From an uncultured Clostridia bacterium (GTDB lineage Bacteria; Bacillota; Clostridia; UMGS1810): DNA of 25,577 bases. The position numbers were made by a program, and so were the translations under genes. Where the stretch lies: NCBI GenBank assembly GCA_937959315.1, contig CALGRC010000005.1, positions 1 to 25,577 of the forward strand, read 5' to 3'. Below the pieces are notes generated by a model, which saw nothing but the letters and a program-made list of their open reading frames with translations, did not search any database and was not told the DNA's origin. Positions 8,044-13,481 of the stretch are shown piece by piece (position 1 is the first letter of the stretch; each line of letters opens with the position of its first letter).

Positions 8044-9107
8044 TATTTGTCACCCCCGCCGATTTGTTTGATTTTTTCTAAAATTTCACCCGGCGTCGGC
8101 ACCATGCCGCCCGTCCGGCCGTAAAAGTGGACCCCGCCGCGGCCGTTTACCGCAATTTTCACGTCGTCCACCATCTGTCCCATACTCATTTCGACCGTCA
8201 AAAATTCCCTGCTGCGTGCAGCGAGCGCCTTTTCAAACGCCTCGGTCGGGAAGGGCCACAGCGTAATAGGCCGGATCAGCCCCACCTTATACCCCTGCTC
8301 CTTGGCAGCCTCCATTGCTGTTTTGGCAATGCGCGCTGTGGTGCCGTATGCCACCAGCACGATATCCGCATCGTCTACATCTGCCATTTCATAACGGGTT
8401 TCATTTTTGGCAATCTCATCATAGCGGTTCTGACGCTCCCGTATTAAATCTTCCAGCTCGGCCGGCGTCATAAACAGCGAATTGATCACATTTTTCTGCC
8501 GCTTGCAGCCAGTACCCGTAGTTGCCCACGGCTTTTCGGGCAGCTGGTCGATATTTTTATCGGAAAATTCCACCGGCTCCATCATCTGGCCCAGCATGCC
8601 ATCCCCGATAATCATGACCGGCGTGCGGTATTTATCGGCAATGTCAAACGCGTCGCCCGTTAAATCCACCATTTCCTGAATGGAAGACGGCGCCAGCACC
8701 GTCAGATGGTAATCGCCGTGGCCGCCGCCCTTGACCGCCTGGTAGTAGTCCGACTGCGCCGGCTGGATACCGCCCAGCCCCGGGCCGCCGCGCACAATGT
8801 TGATAATGACGCACGGCACATCTGCACCGGCGATATAGCTGATGCCCTCCTGCTTTAAGCTGATACCGGGGCTGGACGAACTGGTCATAACCCGCGCGCC
8901 CGCGCCGCCTGCACCATATACCATATTAATGGCGGCCACTTCGCTCTCTGCCTGCAAAAATACACCGCCGATTTTTGGCATTTTTTTTGCCATATAAGCG
9001 CTGACTTCGGTCTGCGGTGTAATGGGATATCCAAAGAAATACCGACATCCCGCACGGATTGCCGCTTCCGCAAGCGCCTCGTTTCCCTTCATCAATACCT
9101 TTGCCAC
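8043..9107 (-). CDS. vorB: 2-oxoacid:ferredoxin oxidoreductase, alpha subunit (VorB type)
   Basis: Alpha subunit, 354 residues, which forms the catalytic core with the beta subunit. N-terminal pyrimidine-binding domain: RYFFGYPITPQTEVSAYM, the FLQAESEVAAINMV glutamate that activates TPP, and GARVMTSSSSPGISL. It also has IVRGGPGLGGIQPAQSDYYQ, characteristic of the group annotated as 3-methyl-2-oxobutanoate dehydrogenase VorB. The C-terminal domain contains IVLVAYGTTARIAK and GLIRPITLWPFP. The start is GTG at 9107; an ATG five codons in is possible, but relatives begin MAKVLMKGNEA. Substrate could be branched-chain 2-oxoacids (supported by nearby ilvE) or 2-oxoglutarate. Confidence 0.95.
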   Translation of the reverse strand: MAKVLMKGNEALAEAAIRAGCRYFFGYPITPQTEVSAYMAKKMPKIGGVFLQAESEVAAINMVYGAGGAGARVMTSSSSPGISLKQEGISYIAGADVPCVIINIVRGGPGLGGIQPAQSDYYQAVKGGGHGDYHLTVLAPSSIQEMVDLTGDAFDIADKYRTPVMIIGDGMLGQMMEPVEFSDKNIDQLPEKPWATTGTGCKRQKNVINSLFMTPAELEDLIRERQNRYDEIAKNETRYEMADVDDADIVLVAYGTTARIAKTAMEAAKEQGYKVGLIRPITLWPFPTEAFEKALAARSREFLTVEMSMGQMVDDVKIAVNGRGGVHFYGRTGGMVPTPGEILEKIKQIGGGDK

Positions 9108-9132
9108 GTTACCTCGACCCCCTTCTTCCTGT

Positions 9133-9339
9133 CTACTTCTCTACCGTGATGACCACATCCGGGCAAATGGTCGCGCAAAACGCGCAGCCAATACATTTGT
9201 CCATTTCCAGCACCGTCGCCGGGTTAAAACCCTTGGCATTCAAACGGTCCTGTGCAATCACAACAATTTTCTTCGGACACACTGTGGTACAGAGCATGCA
9301 GCCCTTGCAGCGGTCTTCGTCAAATGTCACTCTTGGCAT
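9133..9339 (-). CDS. 2x[4Fe-4S] ferredoxin-type (delta) subunit
   Basis: Small electron-transfer subunit, 68 residues, with two complete cluster motifs: CKGCMLCTTVCP (about 11-22) and CIGCAFCATICP (about 49-60). This is the delta subunit of four-subunit KOR/VOR/POR enzymes and would carry electrons from the TPP site to free ferredoxin. ATG start with AGGGGG eight bases upstream. The stop is TAG, one of three genes in the window to use it, which argues that TAG is a normal stop codon in this organism. The next gene starts about 25 bases downstream. Confidence 0.96.
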   Translation of the reverse strand: MPRVTFDEDRCKGCMLCTTVCPKKIVVIAQDRLNAKGFNPATVLEMDKCIGCAFCATICPDVVITVEK

Positions 9340-9360
9340 ATTGATTTCCCCCTTTACCTG

Positions 9361-10044
9361 TTATAACTCCGGTTTAAACGGCAGCGACAACTGCAAATCC
9401 AGCGGCAAAACATCCTCGCCGAGCTGTTCTGCAATATCGCGCCGTGCCGTTGCAAATGATAGCGGGACGCCCAGCGCGTCCGCAGCCCGCTGCACCGGCC
9501 CCATACTGTCGGAAAGCTGCCGTGCAGTGGATTCATAGGATAAATTGGTATTGTTAACAAGCCCTGTGATTTTCAACCTCGATGCAGCCTCGATATTGCG
9601 CGCCATTTGCACAATGTCCTCCACATCTGCCGTAGAGGGCCGCAGCAAATTGACCACCAGGTACATGCTGTAATCAGCGTCCTTCAAATACGGATAATAC
9701 TGCCCCAGCGCGACCGCGCCGTCATCATCCCCGCCTACGTCAAGCACGGCACGGCAGGTCTTGTCAGAAAATACGCGCATCACCTCGCCCGGCAGCACCG
9801 GCATGTCCAAATTGGTGTTGGCGTAGGGCGACGCAATCACTGCAATACCGGCTTCCTCCAAATAGGCATGCGCATCGTTGGTGCGGAAATATGGATTGAC
9901 AATATCCAAATCGCAAATAGCCACATTGTCACTGCGCCTGCGCTCTGCGATGGCACAGTTTAAGGCAATTTCACTTTTCCCGCTGCCATAATGTCCTACA
10001 AAGATGCGGATTCGGTGGTTGTCCTGTAACTGAAATTCTTTCAA
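9361..10044 (-). CDS. ParA/MinD-type P-loop ATPase linked to the oxidoreductase operon
   Basis: A 227-residue P-loop NTPase of the SIMIBI (ParA/MinD/CobQ-like) kind. Visible: Walker A GHYGSGKSEIAL (17-28), switch I DLDIVNPYFRTND (45-57), switch II/Walker B VLDVGGDDDGAVALG (100-114), and LVNNTNLS, a likely base-specificity loop, at about 181-188. It has no CxxC pair of the Mrp/NBP35 Fe-S carriers and no partner partition gene. Its ATG overlaps the stop of the RseC-like gene (ATGA), and it ends about 20 bases before the ferredoxin subunit. The role is unknown; the context suggests assembly, activation or positioning of the ferredoxin-linked complex (inference). I recall similar ATPases beside such operons in other Clostridia, but cannot verify it here. 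Confidence 0.85.
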   Translation of the reverse strand: MKEFQLQDNHRIRIFVGHYGSGKSEIALNCAIAERRRSDNVAICDLDIVNPYFRTNDAHAYLEEAGIAVIASPYANTNLDMPVLPGEVMRVFSDKTCRAVLDVGGDDDGAVALGQYYPYLKDADYSMYLVVNLLRPSTADVEDIVQMARNIEAASRLKITGLVNNTNLSYESTARQLSDSMGPVQRAADALGVPLSFATARRDIAEQLGEDVLPLDLQLSLPFKPEL

Positions 10045-10421
10045 TGTAGTACCTCCACAATTCTATGCTTCATAGGATGGGTTCCATTCCAATACCGCAG
10101 AACCAGCAGCCACACAGCCAACAAGGCTGCCGCCCCGGCAAGTTTAGGCCAAAGGCGCGGCAGGGCCAGCAATGCCAAAAACAGCAGCAGCACAGGCACC
10201 AGATAAAGCAGAAATGCCGTTCCCAGCACTGTTTTCGAGGGCATCTCCAGCAGCACCCGGTCACCGGCTGCTGCACCTGCACAGTTGACTGCTTCCACCT
10301 CGTATGCGGGGTTATCACAGGCACGGCAGTGCCCGCAGTCCTGCCCGCAGGCAGACGATTTGCGGATTTTGACCACCGCCGTCTGCCCGGCGGTGCGCAC
10401 CACAATCCCTTCCCCAACCAA
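10041..10421 (-). CDS. RseC/MucC-family (SoxR-reducing system) membrane protein
   Basis: A 126-residue protein of the RseC family. The N-terminus is a small beta-rich domain ending in a cysteine cluster Cys25-x3-Cys29-x2-Cys32-x2-Cys35 (SACGQDCGHCRAC), then GDRVLLEMPSK, two membrane segments (about 66-87 and 90-110) and a short basic tail. Known relatives are RseC of E. coli (SoxR reduction, sigma-E control) and proteins tied to Rnf complexes, which handle electrons at the membrane. It is first gene of an operon for a ferredoxin-reducing enzyme, so a redox or cluster-assembly role at the membrane is plausible (inference). TTG start with GGGGG ten bases upstream, about 30 bases after a consensus promoter; no ATG or GTG start in this frame fits better. 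Confidence 0.88.
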   Translation of the reverse strand: MVGEGIVVRTAGQTAVVKIRKSSACGQDCGHCRACDNPAYEVEAVNCAGAAAGDRVLLEMPSKTVLGTAFLLYLVPVLLLFLALLALPRLWPKLAGAAALLAVWLLVLRYWNGTHPMKHRIVEVLH

Positions 10422-10456
10422 TCCGGTTTTGCCCCCTGTCTGTCGGTATTTTATTT

Positions 10457-10485
10457 ATTATAACAAACTGTCCGCCTTTTTTCAA
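10457..10485 (-). promoter_or_regulatory. Sigma-A promoter of the RseC-ATPase-oxidoreductase operon
   Basis: On the minus strand: -35 TTGAAA (10480-10485), a 17-base spacer, and -10 TATAAT (10457-10462). The predicted transcript start is about 28 bases before the TTG start codon. No other clear promoter is seen until the gamma-subunit terminator, so six genes are probably one transcript. Confidence 0.85.
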
Positions 10486-10534
10486 CTAAAAATTCTGGAT
10501 TTCAGCAGCCGCACTGAAAATACAGCATTGATAA

Positions 10535-10564
10535 TTGACATTTGTGTACCATTTGTGGTATGAT
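10535..10564 (+). promoter_or_regulatory. marR promoter with a palindromic operator candidate
   Basis: On the plus strand: -35 TTGACA (10535-10540), an 18-base spacer, and -10 TATGAT (10559-10564). The spacer contains the inverted repeat TACCA-TTTG-TGGTA (10547-10560), which touches the -10. A dimeric MarR protein bound there would block RNA polymerase, so this is a candidate autoregulatory operator. The divergent operon promoter lies about 50 bases away. Confidence 0.72.
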
Positions 10565-10601
10565 GAAGCCAACAAAAATATGTTGTTGGAGATGGTATGC
10601 A

Positions 10602-11060
10602 ATGAAAAAATACAGCAGCAAGGAAACCCTCGACCAGCTGCTTAGTATCAATCCGCTTTTCCGGAAGCTAATTACCCGTCCTATGGAGCTCTGCTTTTCC
10701 GCCGACCTTACGGTGACACAGCTCTACACCATGACTGCGCTGTCTGAAGCAGACAGCATGAACATGACGCAGCTAGCGTCACAGCTCTACATTTCCAAAC
10801 AGCAGCTTACAAAAATAGTGGATGCACTGGTAGAAAAAGGGTTTGTACACCGGTTTGGCGACCCAGGCAACCGGCGCGTGGTACTGGTATCGCTCACCGA
10901 ATCGGGACAAAAACTGATGCGGCAGCACCAGGAGCTGTTCATTGACAGCCTGATCCCAGCCTTCGACCAACTGACCGACGCACAAAAACACAAGCTGGTA
11001 TCCGCCACGGAGGATATCCTGCAAATACTCCAAAATTTAGAAATTAGAGTAGCGCATTAA
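10602..11060 (+). CDS. MarR-family transcriptional regulator
   Basis: Winged-helix regulator of 152 residues. The layout is a dimerisation helix (about 1-30), the helix-turn-helix NMTQLASQLYISKQQLTKIVDALVEKGF (about 58-85), the wing with the MarR signature DPGNRRVVLVSLTESG (about 89-104), and long C-terminal helices for dimerisation. No cysteine sits in the DNA-binding domain, so a simple thiol sensor such as OhrR is less likely. The start is ATG 10602 with GGAG ten bases upstream; an upstream in-frame ATG (10542) lies within the promoter and is rejected. It is divergent from the RseC/ATPase/oxidoreductase operon, so it may control that operon as well as itself (inference). Confidence 0.93.
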   Translation: MKKYSSKETLDQLLSINPLFRKLITRPMELCFSADLTVTQLYTMTALSEADSMNMTQLASQLYISKQQLTKIVDALVEKGFVHRFGDPGNRRVVLVSLTESGQKLMRQHQELFIDSLIPAFDQLTDAQKHKLVSATEDILQILQNLEIRVAH

Positions 11061-11090
11061 ATTGTTTACAAATTATCTAATATTGATATA

Positions 11091-11119
11091 TTGACATTCC
11101 CTGTTGACTACTATATACT
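11091..11119 (+). promoter_or_regulatory. Sigma-A promoter of the HEAT-repeat gene
   Basis: TTGACA (11091-11096), a 17-base spacer and TATACT (11114-11119). The predicted leader is about 50 bases. This makes the small gene independent of marR, which ends 31 bases upstream without a visible terminator. Confidence 0.78.
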
Positions 11120-11176
11120 ATATGCAATGGTAAATAAAAATTTACGATGATATTTTGGGGAAATGGAGGATATATC

Positions 11177-11536
11177 ATGTTTGGAGGAACCAGTGAAGAA
11201 AAATTGGCAAAAATGGTCGAAAAAAAGAAATGGGACAAACTGCGCAAGCTGCTAAACGGCGATAAGGCTACCGTTATCAATCTTGCAAAGGCTTGTTCAC
11301 ATTCTGAAGAGGATGAATCGACAAATATGCTGATCGAGCTGCTGCGCGCCAGCGACCGGGACGTGAAAATGGCAGCGATTGACTCCCTTGGCAAGGTGGG
11401 GAACGAGCATGCCGTTGCATCATTGCAATATATTGAAAAGAGCAATCCAGACTGCGGGAAGGATATGATTGACGCGGTACACAAGGCCATCAGCAATATC
11501 CGTGAAAGAAGCAAAGCAAGCATGGATCATGAATAA
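11177..11536 (+). CDS. Small HEAT-repeat protein
   Basis: A 119-residue soluble protein of mostly helical, charged sequence. Residues about 45-100 look like two HEAT/PBS-lyase-like repeats; the clearest is DRDVKMAAIDSLGKVGNEHAVASLQYI. Such repeats form protein-binding scaffolds. There are no catalytic motifs, cysteines for cofactors, signal peptide or membrane segments. The start is ATG 11177 with GGAGG seven bases upstream; an in-frame ATG 30 bases earlier would place this site inside the gene. It has its own promoter and a strong terminator, so it is a single-gene unit. Function unknown. Confidence 0.85.
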   Translation: MFGGTSEEKLAKMVEKKKWDKLRKLLNGDKATVINLAKACSHSEEDESTNMLIELLRASDRDVKMAAIDSLGKVGNEHAVASLQYIEKSNPDCGKDMIDAVHKAISNIRERSKASMDHE

Positions 11537-11553
11537 TATGAAAAAATAACACC

Positions 11554-11588
11554 AAAAAGCCACCCATATAAAAGATGGGTGGCTTTTT
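11554..11588. terminator. Bidirectional rho-independent terminator
   Basis: AAAAAGCCACCCAT-ATAAAAG-ATGGGTGGCTTTTT forms a perfect 14-bp stem with an A run on one side and a T run on the other. It sits between the convergent HEAT-repeat gene (plus) and the NUDIX gene (minus) and can serve both. Confidence 0.95.
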
Positions 11589-11594
11589 GTGTAT

Positions 11595-12107
11595 TTAACC
11601 GTATAGCAGTTGTTCCAATTCCACATGCATTTGACGCATCCGGCGCGCCACTGGACGGGCAAGTTCCCCCTTGGAAATCATATCGTCCAATTGGGATAGC
11701 GTCACCCATTTTGCCGCGGCAGTTTCCCCTTCTTGCATCACCAGTTCTTCTATCTGGGGGCTTTTTTGCGCCAAATAGGTATCGACAAACGCCGTATGCT
11801 CCCGTTGGGTGCGCAAAAGCGTCAATTCTTCACCCGATACCCGGATCCCCGTTTCTTCAAACAATTCGCGCACCGCGCCCATCAAGCTGGTTTCCCCCGC
11901 CAGCACACTGCCGGCCGTATTCTCCCACAAATTGGCATAATCTTTTTTATCTGGATGCCTCAGCGTTAACAGCAATTCCCCTTTTCGGTTTACAGTCAAA
12001 ATGCTGGAAACCAAATGAAACTCCCCCGACCCAAACGGTGTGCCGCGCACATGGGTACGGCCCAAGGGGCGGCGGTCTTTATCATACAAATCCCAAAGTT
12101 CCATCAT
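11595..12107 (-). CDS. NUDIX hydrolase
   Basis: A 170-residue NUDIX-fold hydrolase, which cleaves nucleoside-diphosphate-linked or related pyrophosphate substrates. The NUDIX box fits GX5EX7REUXEEXGU exactly at about 66-88 (GSVLAG-E-TSLMGAV-RELFEETGI), with all metal-binding glutamates. The N-terminus (WDLYDKDRRPLGRTHVRG) and overall size match the YfcD / IDI-like subgroup, so isopentenyl-diphosphate isomerase-like proteins are relatives; the substrate cannot be named. The start ATG overlaps the stop of the acetyltransferase gene (ATGA); a second ATG directly follows and has slightly better spacing to GGGG. Last gene before a strong terminator. Confidence 0.93.
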   Translation of the reverse strand: MMELWDLYDKDRRPLGRTHVRGTPFGSGEFHLVSSILTVNRKGELLLTLRHPDKKDYANLWENTAGSVLAGETSLMGAVRELFEETGIRVSGEELTLLRTQREHTAFVDTYLAQKSPQIEELVMQEGETAAAKWVTLSQLDDMISKGELARPVARRMRQMHVELEQLLYG

Positions 12108-12607
12108 GCAACCCCGTATTCCATGATGAAATCATCCATCACATATCCATTCCCAATATCTGTCACCTGTTCCCGCGCCTTTTGGAATCCCAAAGCGTCA
12201 TACGCAGCAATGGAAGAGGCATTATGACGGTTGACCGTGAGCCAGATCACCGAAAGGCCGCGTTCTTTGCACAGCGAAGTCAAGAATTCCAATGCGCGCC
12301 TGGACAGCTTTTTGCCGCGGAAAGGCGCGTCTATGTACAGCTTGCTCAAAAACAGCTTCCCTTCTGCGCATTGTATGCCGATATATCCGGCAGTCTGCCC
12401 ATCGGCCATCAGCAAATAATATTCGTACCCTTCCCGCTGCATTTGCCGTTCTACCGCCGCAATGCTTTGATATTTTTCCACCATATACTCCACCTGCGGC
12501 GCGCCCAGGATAGGCGTATAATGCTCCGTCCAAATACGCGCAGCCATCCCGCAAAGCGCCAGTACCTGCTGCCGGCTGTGAACCGGCACAAATTCCACCT
12601 TTTCCAT
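12104..12607 (-). CDS. GNAT-family N-acetyltransferase
   Basis: A 167-residue GNAT-fold enzyme expected to move an acetyl group from acetyl-CoA to an amine. Motif A is visible as LFLSKLYIDAPFRGKKLSRRAL (about 85-106), with the pyrophosphate loop RGKKLS, a variant of the usual R/Q-x-x-G-x-G/A because the last glycine position is Leu-Ser. Motif B follows as NASSIAAYDALGF (about 129-141). The N-terminal EHYTPILGAPQVEYM resembles ribosomal-protein or small-molecule acetyltransferases. The start is ATG 12607 with AAGGGTG nearby; the open frame extends upstream, but through a strong hairpin and with no ribosome binding site. It overlaps the NUDIX gene. Substrate unknown. Confidence 0.9.
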   Translation of the reverse strand: MEKVEFVPVHSRQQVLALCGMAARIWTEHYTPILGAPQVEYMVEKYQSIAAVERQMQREGYEYYLLMADGQTAGYIGIQCAEGKLFLSKLYIDAPFRGKKLSRRALEFLTSLCKERGLSVIWLTVNRHNASSIAAYDALGFQKAREQVTDIGNGYVMDDFIMEYGVA

Positions 12608-12634
12608 ATCAATCACCCTTTCTATGTATGCAAA

Positions 12635-12669
12635 CAGGACGGCGCACCACTCCCATATGCGCCGTCCTG
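12635..12669 (-). terminator. Long inverted repeat, possible terminator of the deacetylase gene
   Basis: A perfect 12-bp stem (CAGGACGGCGCA ... TGCGCCGTCCTG) with an 11-base loop lies between the polysaccharide deacetylase stop and the acetyltransferase start. On the minus strand it is followed only by TTTGCATAC, a poor T tract, so it may be a weak terminator or an mRNA-stabilising hairpin. Confidence 0.5.
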
Positions 12670-12675
12670 CCCGCG

Positions 12676-13428
12676 TTATCCTGCTTGCTGTATCATATCC
12701 AAAACCTGCTGTGCCGGCTGATCCCCGCACACCGTCAGCCGCTTCAAATGCATGGTCCCTTCTGAAATCTGGTTGCTGCCATCGTCGCCTACCAGATTGA
12801 CCGCTTGATAACCGGCTGCTTGCAGCTCTTGTGCATACGGGCTTTCCGTTCCAAACGGATAGGCAAACACCTTACAGCATTTATGCAGATGCGATTCAAT
12901 CAAAAATTTAGACAGACCGGCCTCCAGCCTGGTATCCTCTTGAGAAAGAACAGAAAAATCAGGATGGGTATGCGAATGGCTTTCAATATCCACCACACCG
13001 CTCTGTTCCATCTCCCGCGCTTCTTCCCACGAAAAATGCGGAAAATCGCCTGCTTTTGCACCCATACGGCCGGTAATGACAAATACGGTGGCACAAAGGC
13101 CCTGCTCTTGCAGGATGGGGAAAGCGTCGGTATAAACGCTGCGGTAGCCGTCGTCAAATGTGATGATAATTGGATGAACCGGCAGGGTACCCCCACCGGA
13201 TGCTCCCGCTTCTATCAGCTCTGCATAGGTGATGGACTGATACCCCGCCTGCCGCAGCGCTGCCATATGCTGTGCAAACTGCTCGCGCGTAATGTGCAGC
13301 AGCGGGTTTTCATAGCTTGATGCAAGATTGTGATACAACAGGATCGGGACTTGCTGCTGTGCCTGTACGCCCATTGTACCCACACCAAATAGCAGTGCAA
13401 GTACCAAAACCGGCAACCATTTTTTCAA
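12676..13428 (-). CDS. Secreted polysaccharide deacetylase
   Basis: A 250-residue carbohydrate esterase (CE4/NodB fold) that removes N-acetyl groups from surface polysaccharide such as peptidoglycan or another glycan. It has a signal peptide (about 1-23, ending VQA), then the YHNL segment and TFDDGYRS with the metal and catalytic aspartates at 92-93. The metal-binding histidines are in ESHSHTHPD (His151, His155), AYPFG follows at about 187-191, and a weaker C-terminal motif ends the domain. The TTG start has GGTG seven bases upstream. It follows leuS by 53 bases with no terminator between, so it may be co-transcribed with the leuS operon. The exact polymer is not determined. Confidence 0.93.
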   Translation of the reverse strand: MKKWLPVLVLALLFGVGTMGVQAQQQVPILLYHNLASSYENPLLHITREQFAQHMAALRQAGYQSITYAELIEAGASGGGTLPVHPIIITFDDGYRSVYTDAFPILQEQGLCATVFVITGRMGAKAGDFPHFSWEEAREMEQSGVVDIESHSHTHPDFSVLSQEDTRLEAGLSKFLIESHLHKCCKVFAYPFGTESPYAQELQAAGYQAVNLVGDDGSNQISEGTMHLKRLTVCGDQPAQQVLDMIQQAG

Positions 13429-13481
13429 TGCTGTTCACCGTCCCAACCCTATCTTGCCCCAGACGGCAGCCTATTAACCTG

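Noticed and set aside
11579..12721. Long plus-strand open frame of 380 codons
   Set aside because: It lies antisense to the NUDIX and acetyltransferase genes, has no ribosome binding site, and its residue composition is that of a shadow frame.
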